A stretch of 64,000 nt of DNA from Lasiodiplodia sp. COLG20. Its lineage: Eukaryota; Ascomycota; Dothideomycetes; Botryosphaeriales; Botryosphaeriaceae. The stretch is from contig VNWV01000051.1 of the NCBI GenBank assembly GCA_009801085.1, positions 1-64,000 of the forward strand, in the 5' to 3' direction. The notes below the pieces were generated by a model. The model searched no databases. It was not told the DNA's origin and worked only from the letters and a program-made list of their open reading frames with translations. The translations under genes were made by a program, and so were the position numbers. Shown in pieces: positions 53,807 to 63,457 of this stretch; positions within the stretch are counted from its first letter, which is position 1; every line of letters starts with the position of its first letter.

Positions 53807-53877
53807 AGCCCTTAAGATGAATCGAACATCTATCAAAATATTAACAGTATTCCGCTCTACCGTTGAGCTATAAAGGC
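53807..53877 (-). tRNA. trnN(guu): tRNA-Asn (GTT)
   Basis: Acceptor GCCTTTA/TAAGGGC, D arm GCTCAACGGTAGAGC, anticodon loop CTGTTAA, T arm AGATGTTCGATTCATCT. Confidence 0.91.
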
Positions 53878-54087
53878 TATTAATCTTTTAAAAACAAATT
53901 TAGTCATTAAAATACTAGCATCCTTTTTCTTTCATTCCTCCTCTCACTCTGCATAGATGCAGAGTGAGAGGAGGAGGAGGAGGAGGAGGAAAAGTAATTT
54001 ATTGCAATAAATTACGTAAAAAAAGGGTGGTAGGAAAGGCACCAACAGGACAGGCCAGGTAGGATTAGTAAAAAAAAAGACTAAAAC

Positions 54088-54172
54088 TAGGAGAGAAGAG
54101 ATTCGAACTCTTAAAAGTATATTACTATTGAGTTTACAGCTCAACCCTTCTTACCAATAAAGGAACTCTCCT
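54088..54172 (-). tRNA. trnY(gua): tRNA-Tyr (GTA)
   Basis: Acceptor AGGAGAG/CTCTCCT, anticodon stem TTGAG/CTCAA with loop CTGTAAA, long variable arm, T arm AAGAGTTCGAATCTCTT. Confidence 0.92.
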
Positions 54173-54184
54173 TATATATATATT

Positions 54185-54235
54185 AGGGTGTATAGTTAAT
54201 ATTTAATTATTACCGAGCAAGTTTCCCTGTAAAAG
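54185..54235 (-). pseudogene. second copy of the rns 3' end
   Basis: Minus strand AGGGAAACTTGCTCGG followed by TAATAATTAAATATTAACTATACACCC matches the end of rns (56350-56395: GGGGAACTTGCCCGGG, AATAATTAATATTAACTATACACCC). Located 2.1 kb beyond it. Confidence 0.75.
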
Positions 54236-54329
54236 CAAAGATAATCTAGAGAGCGTGCTCGCTTCGACCTTTTTTTTATTTTATATATAAAATAAAAAAA
54301 AGGTAAAACGATTATCATATCGAAACTAA

Positions 54330-55000
54330 AGAACAACTACTTAGATTTTAAACTAGTTATTAAGTATCTACTCCTAATAAACCTAGTATTTTTACCATTA
54401 AGCTTATTCATAATAGTAGAACTACTTGCATCCAATGCAAGAGCTGCATTTCTAGCAGAAGGATATGAAGTAGTAATCCCGCTTTCTAAATCTGTAACTA
54501 ATACAGCTTGTGTTGTTGCAGTAGAAGCTAAGACCTTGGGTTTCGAAAGATACTTTGCTTTCTTTCTTTGAAATTAATTTTTCAAAGGTAATTTGAAGTT
54601 TAGATAGAGTCAATTCTGACTATTTAATTTACTTTCAAACATGTTTAAAACAAACTCTGAGAAACTAATATCTTTACCTTTACTTATGAATATTCTAACC
54701 AGTCATGCATGTCTAAGTTTTAAACATGTATGATCAAGAGTTATACGCCCTAAGCTAGAACCAGCTACCTTACAGATGTTATAACTAGTCCCTTATTTTT
54801 TTTTGTACTTTTGTATTATTTTATTCTTAACATATAAAAAGTACAAAAAAAAAAATTAAGACCTGTCCCTATATTTTTTATATAATAAAAAAAAAAATAA
54901 CTAAAAAAAAATAAAGGATTTAAAATATTTAAGAAATATTGTTCTTTTGCAATAACAGAACTTTTATCAGTATACTCAAGTATTTCCTCTCCTCCAACAC
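54330..55000 (-). pseudogene. GIY-YIG endonuclease pseudogene downstream of rns
   Basis: Fragments in order: ILEYTDKSSVIAKEQYFLNILNPL (54995-54920, in two parts), a T/A palindrome insertion (54785-54910), KVAGSSLGRITLDHTCLKL and FSEFVLNMFESKL (54775-54620), a stop, then a NUMOD1-like tail ALVTDLESGITTSYPSARNAAL-like (54560-54330). The N-terminal GIY half is absent and frames do not join, so it is dead. Confidence 0.65.
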
Positions 55001-55124
55001 TTCTGGCCTTTTTTTTGTATTTATTTTTTTTTTATTTTATAAATAAAAAAAAAGGGAAAGAAAATTAGTAGAAAAATATTCTCTTAATCTTCTATAGGGT
55101 AAGAAAAATGCTGGCTCCCGTATT

Positions 55125-56260
55125 TCTACGTTTTGGCCGGTTCCATTTATAAAACTGATAGCAGTCACCCGCTACCGGCATCACTCCTCTCTCTTTAGAA
55201 GAACCGCTCCTTTGGAGGGCACCTTTCTATGCATACGGCTCTCCACGAATCAAGCTAAGATTATGCTCCCCAAAGGAGAGCTATACTCATCATTGACAGA
55301 CACAACCTATATTCCTAACTTTTTTTTTATTAATTTATTTATAAATTAATAAAAAAAAAAAAGTAAGCCACCCTAATTTCGCCCACAGTGCCTCGAAACC
55401 GAAGGGGGGTCAACCACTGCCTTACAATATCATTGTCATTGTGAGGTGTCCCACTTTTCTATCGCTTACCCCCCATATATATATATGGGGGGGTTAGTAT
55501 GGGCCCACTGGGTCGATCATAGGATATAGACTGATCAGTATAATTTTTCGGTTCATATCAGAAACTCTCACCACGTCATTAGCTTGTTTCGCAGCTTCCC
55601 TTTGGAGATTTAATAGAGCATTACCTCTATCGTATCCTCTTCCTTATTTATTGTTTATTTATTTTTATTACTTCCTTTTTTTGTATTTATTTTTTTATTT
55701 TATAAATAAAATAAAAAAAAAAAATAAAAAAAAAGGATAAAAATAAATAAAAAAAAAAGGGGGGGGGGAGAGGAGGACTCCTACTACGGAAGCTCTGGCT
55801 CCTTCCAGTTTCCACTTACCCCCATAAGTATATGGGGGGGGGGTTAGGGTGGGGAGAGACCAACCTTACTTTTACAAGGTTATATGAATCACTTAGGCCT
55901 TCCTTAATCGTTTCATCGTTCCACATGAAGCGGTCTGTAATAGATCTCTTTACACATTATTATCTAGAAAATATGTAACTTTACATATGGCCGAGCCACC
56001 TATTGTTGCCATACTCCCTTTGCGAAGGGAACCTATGACAGAAGTTCAAGGATTACACCTTTGTCCTTATGATTCTTGCCTTGCGATGCTCAACCTACGT
56101 GATAGTTCGGTCGTATATATCGCTTTCCAAACATGCTATGTTCGTTAGGTTCATTACTGATCCTCCTAAGTTTGGTGGCAGACTAACATTGAAATAGTTA
56201 GTAACCCTATTGAAGGGTCATCCTTGCAACCCTACGTTGTGCACATATAAATCTACAGCT
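55125..56260 (-). mobile_element. group II intron-like remnant
   Basis: Minus strand near the end contains GAGCCGTATGCATAGAAAGGTGC ... GGTTC (about 55195-55245), matching the start, bulge and end of a domain V (GAGCCGTATGC, GAAAG, CGGTTC) but with a CTCCAAAGGAG repeat inserted in the 3' strand. A GCCGGT...ACCGGC stem after it fits domain VI. Upstream text (AACGAACATAGCATGTTTGG, GCGATATATACGACC) looks like domain I. No reverse transcriptase is present. The 5' end near 56255 (GTGCACAACG) is a guess. GC-run and T/A repeats at 55315-55360, 55440-55500 and 55655-55850 interrupt it. Confidence 0.5.
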
Positions 56261-56371
56261 TATAAGTATTAATAACTAGCTACCTCTATATATTCTTGGG
56301 TTGATTGGTGTAAAATGTAATAAATTTTTGATTATTACATCTTTTTTTATATATGGGTGTATAGTTAATAT

Positions 56372-58215
56372 TAATTATTCCCGGGCAAGTTCCCCTACCC
56401 GAACCGTATTTCGACTTAACACCAATCAGGGTCACGCATACGAAGATTATCTGTTAATAAATATAAGTCCAATTACTTATATTAAAAAATTAACAATAAC
56501 CAAACTTATTGCACATACCCCTTTCAGCGCCTGACGAGTGGTTAGTACCTAGCTGAGATGAAATTCACCGTGCTATGATTACACACGATTACTAGTAATT
56601 CCTTTTTCATGTAGTCGAGTTTCAGACTACAATTAATATTCTTTCCTGTTTTAGGGGTTAGCTCAAGTTCACACTTTTGCATCCCTTTGTAAAGGCATAT
56701 GTGGCACGTCTATAGCCCACAATGTTAAGGCCATGATGACTTGTCTTAGTCCCTGTTATATAATCCAATATAGTGGTTAACTGCATTATTCAAACAAATA
56801 AAGAACAAGGGTTTACGATAATTTTATGGATCTAACCAAACCTCACGACATTAACTGAAGACAGCCATGCAACGCCTGTGTTAATTTATTAATTAACATT
56901 CAAATTGTGGTAAGGTTTTTCGAGGATCATCGAATTAAATAACATACTTCACTACTGGTTTCAGAAACGGTCTAATGATTTCAGTTCCAACGTTGCCGCC
57001 TTACTCTTGAGGTGGAATGCTTACACTTTCATTTATAGACCAAAAATAGGAAGGTGAAGAAGCAAACCTTTACCCGTATCCTTTTTAATACACAAGTTGA
57101 TATATACTACACTTCTAGCTCCTTGTGTACGGTTAACTAGAGAAGATAACTAACCTTCGAAGGTTTATTTAAAGAATGAATAATCCAAGAGGCAAATAAA
57201 CCTTCCTTAAACTCCCATTCTACACCCATCTGCTTTGCTTCTCGGGAGGCCTCTCCCCTTTAATGAGAAGTCAGAAGGAAAATGAGGAGACTCTCGTTTA
57301 AGGAAGTTTAAGAGTTAATATCTAAACTAGTTACAGTAGAGACTGTATAATTTAATAACAAGACTCTTAAATTATACAGTCTGTTCATAGCAAACCTACT
57401 AGCTTCTTTGTTTTCTAATCTATGACATTCATAATTGTCTGCCCGGACTACTAGGGTATCTAATCCTATTCGCTACCCGAGCCTTCGTCCCTCAACGTCA
57501 GTTTTTACATAGAGGATTGCCTTCGCCGTTACCCGTGCCTAGAGGTATCAATGAATTTTATCTCTACACCAATAGTACTATATTTGCCTCTCACATAAAA
57601 CTCTAGTATATCCGTTCCCTTTTGGGGCTTGATATACCGTCTAGGTACCCTTTAAACCTAATAAAGATGAATAACACTAGTCTCCCTTGTGTTGCCGCGA
57701 CTGCTGGCACAAGATTTGGTCAAGACATATAGATAGAAAATTGTCATTATCATTATTCTATCTAGAACTTTAGCCGACAGAGTCGGTACTATATATTATC
57801 TCTAATATATATATCCATTCCCCCAAGTTGCTGGTTCAGCCGTTAGGCCATTGACCAATATTCCTCACTGCTGTACTATACGTATTGGGGTTTTTTCAGA
57901 CCCAATGTGATCGATCGACCTCTCAGTCTCGACTACGGACATAAGCTAGTTAAGCCATTACCTTAACTACTACCTGCCCGAGACATTAATTTCCATCTTG
58001 AAGCGAAAATAAATTTCTTTAATACCAATTTTTTTGTATAATATAAGGGATTTTAATGTCCCTTACTCCAAGGTAGCCATAATATCATTTACTCACCTGT
58101 ACACCACTTCTAACTAAATTAATTCTAATGAAATTAGACGTTCGATTAGCATGTGTCAAGCACTTGGATAGCGTTCAATCAGAGCCATCATCAAACTCAA
58201 TATAAATTATATATA
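56372..58215 (-). rRNA. rns: small subunit ribosomal RNA (rns)
   Basis: Mitochondrial SSU rRNA. Minus-strand landmarks: GTAGTCCGGGCAGACAAT-type 790 loop (GATACCCTAGTAGTCCGGGC at about 57440-57465), GCTGCTGGCACxxxTTAGCC-type region reversed near 57700, GGTGCTGCATGGCTGTCTTC near 56865, GGAATTACTAGTAATCGTG at about 56575-56600, and the 3' end helix GGTTCGGGTAGGGGAACTTGCCCGGG at 56370-56405. The 5' end near 58215 is set by TGGCTCTGATTGAACGCTAT at about 58170-58190. A second copy of the extreme 3' end lies at 54185-54235. Confidence 0.93.
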
Positions 58216-58487
58216 ATTTTTACATTTACATATAAATGGTTGTACACCATTACTATCACAAATTACAAAAAAATATATTACTTAAAAGTTAATTATTTTT
58301 AATATATTTAGAAATAATTAACATATGTACTGTGTCAAACTTGTTATATTAAAGGAATTTTTCCTTTATTCCACCTTTCACAAAGTGGTTCAGACTATTT
58401 CTTCATCTTTAGCATTAAATCTAATTTATGCAACGCGAAAAATAAATATGTATCCTGCACACATAGAGATAAATTATTTTATAGCAA
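58216..58487. promoter_or_regulatory. rns-rps3 spacer with a recurring leader-like motif
   Basis: Minus strand AAATAATTAACTTTTAAGTAATATA at about 58274-58300, 65 bases upstream of rns; similar strings occur at 60556-60585 and 2815-2840. Might be a promoter or processing site; not proven. Confidence 0.3.
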
Positions 58488-60098
58488 TTAATAACTACTT
58501 ACCCATACTTTTAACCCGTAAGCTCCATTACGAGTTTTAGAGTTTATATTAGTATATTGTATGTTGGATTTTACATGACCTCTTAACATTACTGATGATA
58601 TTTCGTTATCATAAGAAGCAATATTTCTTAGATTACCTACATATCTTTTTTTAGATATAGATCTAGAGGCAGTTAAACGTCTTGTTAATCTACCTGAAGC
58701 TTCTAGTCTCACACCATTAATTGCTTTATTTTTAATAAAGCTTAAACCAATCTTTTCTACATTATCTCCAGTGTATACCGAATTACTTATATTTTTTAAC
58801 CGGAGGCTTAAAGGACTTGGCATTAATCTTACTAAACTTAAAGCTTTTTTTAGTACTCTTAATACTCTTTTTTTTCTATCATTTAGTTTTGTAGAAATAG
58901 AATCTGAAAAAATATCACTATTTAAATGTGAAGATTTTAAATCTACTATGTTAAATTCTACTTTTTTATTATATATTTTACTAATTAAAGAAACTAAACC
59001 TAATCCTTTATTAGAGATAAAAGATTTATTAAATTTATAAATATTAAGAGATAACATTTGATTATAGTATAAATATAACATTTCTTTTCTTGACATTACA
59101 GCTAATGATTTTCTAAGATAGTATATATAAAGTTCCTTTACATAACTTTGTAATATATTTACTATTACAGGATTGCCTGTAAATTCTTTTTTAGTAGAAA
59201 AAAACTGTTTTTCAAAAGTTTTTCATTGAATAGTATCATTGAATTTTTCAAATAATTTTTCTTGTTTTTCACCTTTTACTAGTTCACCGGGCACCGCCCC
59301 CTGATACAAGGGGTCACCATTCCCCCTAAGCCCTGGCCGCCGCTGCACGGCTGGGGCCACCCTCTCTGGAAGAGAAGGTAGGGGGAATAGTGATCGCTGT
59401 GAAGCGATGGCGCCGGAGATTAAATCTTCAAAAACTTGTTTATTATTTTCATAATTTTTTAACAAATCTTTTTTTTTTAATATATTATATATTAAAAAAC
59501 TTACTTTATATATATTTTTAAGAATTGCCTTTTTCTTTAAATTAATTAAAAATAAACAGTTATTTCTAAAAATTAACATATGACGTAAACTTATTAATTT
59601 ACGTATAAAATAATTCTTTTCTTTATTGTAAGTATATAATGTAATTATAACTTTATTATTAGTATGTTTCATTTCAGGTTTACTTACAAATATTCTATTT
59701 ACTGATAACAGTCTTTGTCTTTTAGACTTACCTTTAAATATATTTTTCATATATACTAATCTTAAGAAAAAATAACTTTTAATTATTTTATTCACTACAT
59801 TATCTGTTATAGCCAGAGATTTCATATAATTTACATTATATGTATAAATACTATTTAATCATTCTTTTGTCGCAGGTAAATAATGTCTCGTCTCACCTCT
59901 AGGCGGTCTAGTTTCTTTGCTAGCAACAGGGGAGCAAGAAACATCTTTGTTTAAAGATATTTCATTTACTAATGATGTTTGTTTATTATCAAATAATTCA
60001 TCATTTTTTTTACTTTTTATTAAAAATATATTTAACATATTTATATTAAAATAATGACTATATAATTTTTCATTATTTGAATCTAGTCTATAACTCAA
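58488..60098 (-). CDS. rps3: ribosomal protein S3 (rps3), free-standing
   Basis: Small-subunit protein of the mitochondrial ribosome. The frame is open from TTG 60098 (or ATG 60038) to TAA 58488, 536 codons, Lys/Asn rich. The conserved C-terminus SGRLTRRLTASRSISKKRY and NGAYGLKVWVSSY identifies the family. Located between rns and nad4 and not inside an rnl intron. In the middle (about 59278-59420) the frame runs through a GC-rich hairpin insertion that adds about 45 residues rich in Pro, Gly, Arg and Leu; a shorter GC-rich piece lies at 59870-59945 (CSPVASKETRPPRGETRH). Both keep the frame, so the gene appears functional. Confidence 0.9.
59278..59420 (-). repeat. GC-rich hairpin inserted in frame in rps3
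   Basis: About 60% GC within an 80% AT gene. CACCATTCCCCCTAAG and AGGGGGAATAGTGATCGCTG form its stem, and CCCTGGCCGCCG / GGCTGGGGCC an inner one. The ends match the repeat at 42448-42490. Length keeps the reading frame. Confidence 0.75.
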
Positions 60099-60540
60099 AT
60101 TTTATTTAAGTTATTAATATTTAGAAATATAATACATTTCTCTAAAAGTGGAAAACCCCCCACTTCATTTTAATTTATTAGATTTAATGTCACTTTTATA
60201 GATGCTGGATGTATATTACGGTTTATTGTTAGCAAAAAACTCACGATTAGTCGTTGAACGTTCTTACTACCTTTATTAATGCTATAGTAAGCTTCGCTTC
60301 AAGTATATTAAAAAAATAATAATTCTTGAAATTTACCCAGTTTATGCCCAATAGTTTATATAAACATTGGAGGACTAAATGTTAATCCTAACTCATATTA
60401 TGTAAGACCATTCTCCAACACGGCCCATTTCCCTTGTCATTGTAAATTATGAAATGATGAGGGAAAGGGGGCCGAATTGAAGTGTTGGAGCCGGGAGGGA
60501 AACTTTGATGTGCATACCAAAGGAAATTTCCTCCTCCTCA
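60099..60540. other. spacer with an orphan group I core fragment
   Basis: Minus strand TAAGAACGTTCAACGACTAAT at about 60243-60270 is the same as the R element of the atp9 intron, with a similar GCGAAGCTTA upstream; no S element or exon was found nearby, so this seems to be a stranded intron remnant. A GTGTTGGAG element sits at 60405-60500. Confidence 0.5.
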
Positions 60541-60795
60541 AAAAAGTAAATTAAAAAAGTATATGTTACTTAAAAGTTAATTTTTTTATATATTTTTTTA
60601 TTATTTAATTAAGATAATTAAGCTACCCTTAATTATCATTCCTCCTTCATTTTTTATATTTTCGCCTTCAGCCCTTTTTTTTTAGTTTTAGTCGCCGGCT
60701 TCTCTCCCTTCCTTTTTTGTTTTAGTTATTAAAAAAATATATTTTTTTAATAATAAACAAAAAAGGTTAGGGGAAGCCAGCAAAAAAAACAAGAT

Positions 60796-60858
<63 letters not shown>

Positions 60859-61059
60859 TTGTAGAGATAATTTATAGGGTGGCCCTCTTGCTTTTTCATA
60901 TTTCCCTCAACAAGCTGACTCCATCTTTTTTCTACTTATTTCTCTCCTCCAACACTTCGGGCCCCTTATCACCTCTGCAGTACTGCAGAGGTGATAAGGG
61001 GGGGGGAGCAGAGGGAGGGGAGCGGAGGAATAAGAAGTGTTGGAGGAGGGTAGAGTTGA
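60541..61059. repeat. palindrome cluster and GGCTCC hexanucleotide tract
   Basis: T/A palindrome with flanking GGCTTCTCTCCCTTCC (60700-60780), identical in layout to 33670-33765; an almost perfect GGCTCC tandem, about 10.7 units (60796-60859); and a GTGTTGGAG element (60945-61050) that abuts the nad4 3' copy. Confidence 0.7.
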
Positions 61060-61270
61060 AACGCTGTAAAGTAATCCATCTAAAATAGGATAAATACCAA
61101 ATAGAACAGTTAAAACTACTAAAGGCAATAGAATAAATAACTCTCTTCTATTAAGATCAGGAACACTACTAATAAAGTGTTTAGATAATGAACCTCCAAA
61201 CACTATTAAACATAAACATTGTATAAGCAGCGAATAACACAATAGAAGAGGACGCTAAAGCTCCACAGGA
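61060..61270 (-). pseudogene. displaced, degenerate copy of the nad4 3' end
   Basis: Minus strand encodes GALASSSIVLFAAYTMFMFN then, after a frame break, VFGGSLSKHFISSVPDLNRRE, FILLPLVVLTVLFGIYP and DGLLYSVSTL, matching nad4 63540-63770 at about 85-90% by eye. It ends at a GTGTTGGAG repeat. Likely the original nad4 end, replaced by the one now attached to the gene. Confidence 0.85.
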
Positions 61271-62031
61271 TAAAAATATAGTATCTATGTAGCTAAGGAC
61301 CTGTCATTACCCTATTGGTAATAAGAGAGGAATAGAATGAAATGAAACGGAACGGAGTGGAGAAAGATGAAAATACCAGGATTACTATTTTAGCTAGATA
61401 TATTAAAATTAGATAACCTTATTTTCTTCCTCTGTTCATTCCCTCTTTTATTCTACGGATAGTATCTAACCCTTCCGAGCCCCCCCCCCTCCTCCCTCTG
61501 CATTACTGCAGAGGAAGGAGGGGGGGGGGGAGAGTTAAGTGATCTTTACATCGCATCAGATTAGCAACCCAGCTAAAATCCGCTAAATCTAAGGCCTTAA
61601 ACCTAATAAAGGGTATTTATCAAAGAATGGTAAAATTACATTAATAATATCAGAGAATCCTGTTACAATAAATTCTCCAAGATCTGTTCTAGAATGATAA
61701 CCACCATAACCAAATAAACCAACTAAGCTTTTAATCATTTCAGCATCACGACTGTGCTGACTCACTTTAAATCTCAAGATAACCTGAACACCAGATTTAT
61801 AAATTATTTTTTTATCATAAAGTAACCTTCTCCTTCTACAAATCCACAAAGTCAATTACCATTTGGTATTTTACTTAGTTGAAATATAGGACAAGTAACT
61901 ATTTTAGAATAAGGGAAAGCAAGTTTTAACTTATCTGAAAGACCATTATTAATGGTAGGTTTAATATTTACAATTTGTTGTAGACCCTTCCCCCCCCCTG
62001 GAGGGTCTACGAAGGAGAGATTATTTTGTAG

Positions 62032-62523
62032 TTAATCTGAAAATAAGAAACCAATTTTACTCGCTCTCCAAAGGAGCAAGCAGCTGTCTATAACAAAATA
62101 TCAACCATTTTGCTTTATAATTTTTTGGTCAAGATCGTTCAATTTAAGGAATAACTCATAATCGACCTTTCAAAGAGGGTTGTTTGATTTTATTAAAAAG
62201 TCGATAAATATTAATAATAAATAATAATTCGGATTTGTAGCATATTTATTATTAGTGTTAATAATTTTAATAAAATGTTTTATACAATATTTTAAGGTGA
62301 TTTCGTCAAAATTAATAAATATAGATAAGGTTGAGTCTCTGTCCATTTCTATAAATTGTGAATAGTTAACCATTAATTGACGTCTAATGTTTATAGTGAA
62401 ATTACTAATTAATTTAGTATAAGAATCAAATAAGCGAATATGAGCTAGATGATACGGGTTTAAATATTTCTTTTCTAGCCCTAATTTATTTCTATCTTTA
62501 AATGAAATTTTTTCTATAAAAGC
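62032..62523 (-). CDS. unknown ORF inside the nad4-linked endonuclease pseudogene
   Basis: 163 open codons (TGA as Trp), first ATG at 62373. Lys/Asn/Ile rich, with IEKISFKDRNKLGLEKKYL and NYYLLLIFIDFLIKSNNPLW. No recognised motif. The C-terminal 20 codons run through a CTCCTTTGGAG repeat. It interrupts the LAGLIDADG fragments, so it arrived later. It may be a remnant of a larger foreign gene. Confidence 0.4.
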
Positions 62524-62635
62524 TTAGAGAAACCTCAAAAACCACTCTCTCACTTCCTTCCCTTTTTTTGTATTGATTTTCTTATTTTATCGCCTCCTTG
62601 AAGGCAATACAAAAAAGGGGGAAGTAAGGAAATAA

Positions 62636-62705
62636 AAGGATTTGAACCTTTATACAATAAATATATATTACATTGCCGATATAATATATATATGTATTAC
62701 TCCCC
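62636..62705 (-). pseudogene. tRNA-like fragment
   Basis: T arm AAAGGTTCAAATCCTTT and a partial acceptor, but the acceptor pairs poorly and the anticodon region is an AT hairpin with a CGGCAAT loop. Not a working tRNA by eye. Confidence 0.35.
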
Positions 62706-63457
62706 CCAGGGAAAAATATTTCCTTTTTGATTTTTTATCCTTTTTTTTGTAAAACTAAAAAAAAGGGCCAGTAAAACAAAGAATAAAACAAAAACTTAAT
62801 TAAATTAATAATAACCATAATAATTTAGTAATATTGATAATAACTATTCTTCATTATCATCATTACCTCTCTTATTCCTTCCCTTCATAACCATCCCCTC
62901 TTTACGGTTTATCTGATCTACTTCTCGTTTAAATAGCTCAAAGTCAGCTCTTTTCTGAGATATTAAAAGATATTTATCGAAATGTGGAATTATTATATTA
63001 ACTAAATCCTTTAGAGAGCTAACACGTCAACTATAAGCAGCCTGTCCTTGAGGTGATATAAACCTATTTCTTGCGCCAGCGAGAAAAGTTGCCTTAATCA
63101 ACTTCATTCCCTCCTCCAACACTTAGAGCCCCTCCTCCTTTAGACCTCCCTCTGTATTACTGCAGAGGTGATGAGGGGGGGGGGAGTATAGAAGTGTTGG
63201 AGCCGGGAGAGAAACTCGGCGGTAACTCTCTTTTATGTAACCCAATTGTAAATCTAGGCTCAATCTTTCAACCAGCTTTCTGTCCCGGCTCCAACACAAA
63301 AGAATTGAAGTGTTGGAGTTGCTTATTAAGAAGCCAGGGAATATTAGTGAATTTACGAATAGATATTGAAAATGAACCCTCAGCATCTGAAAAACCTGTT
63401 AAGTATCAAGGATCTAAATTAGAACCAGATGGTACTTTAGCAGGTTTAGCTTGTGTG

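Larger units (their letters stand above)
61560..63457 (-). pseudogene. LAGLIDADG endonuclease pseudogene between the two nad4 3' ends
   Basis: Fragments in order: DPWYLTGFSDAEGSFSIS (63415-63370, motif 1), a repeat (63285-63345), KAGWKIEPRFTIGLHKRE (63280-63220), a repeat (63110-63215), RFISPQGQAAYSWRVSSLKDLVNIII with ISQKRADFELFKRE (63065-62920), an 800-bp foreign block, LQQIVNIKPTINNGLSDKL and WLCGFVEGEGYFMI (62000-61800, motif 2), a frameshift, then VQVILRFKVSQHSRD to FDKYPLLGL (61790-61600). It begins directly after the nad4 stop. Heavily broken; inactive. Confidence 0.8.

Noticed and set aside
60796..60859. GGCTCC tandem as a CRISPR or regulatory array
   Set aside because: Simple hexanucleotide repeat with no spacers.
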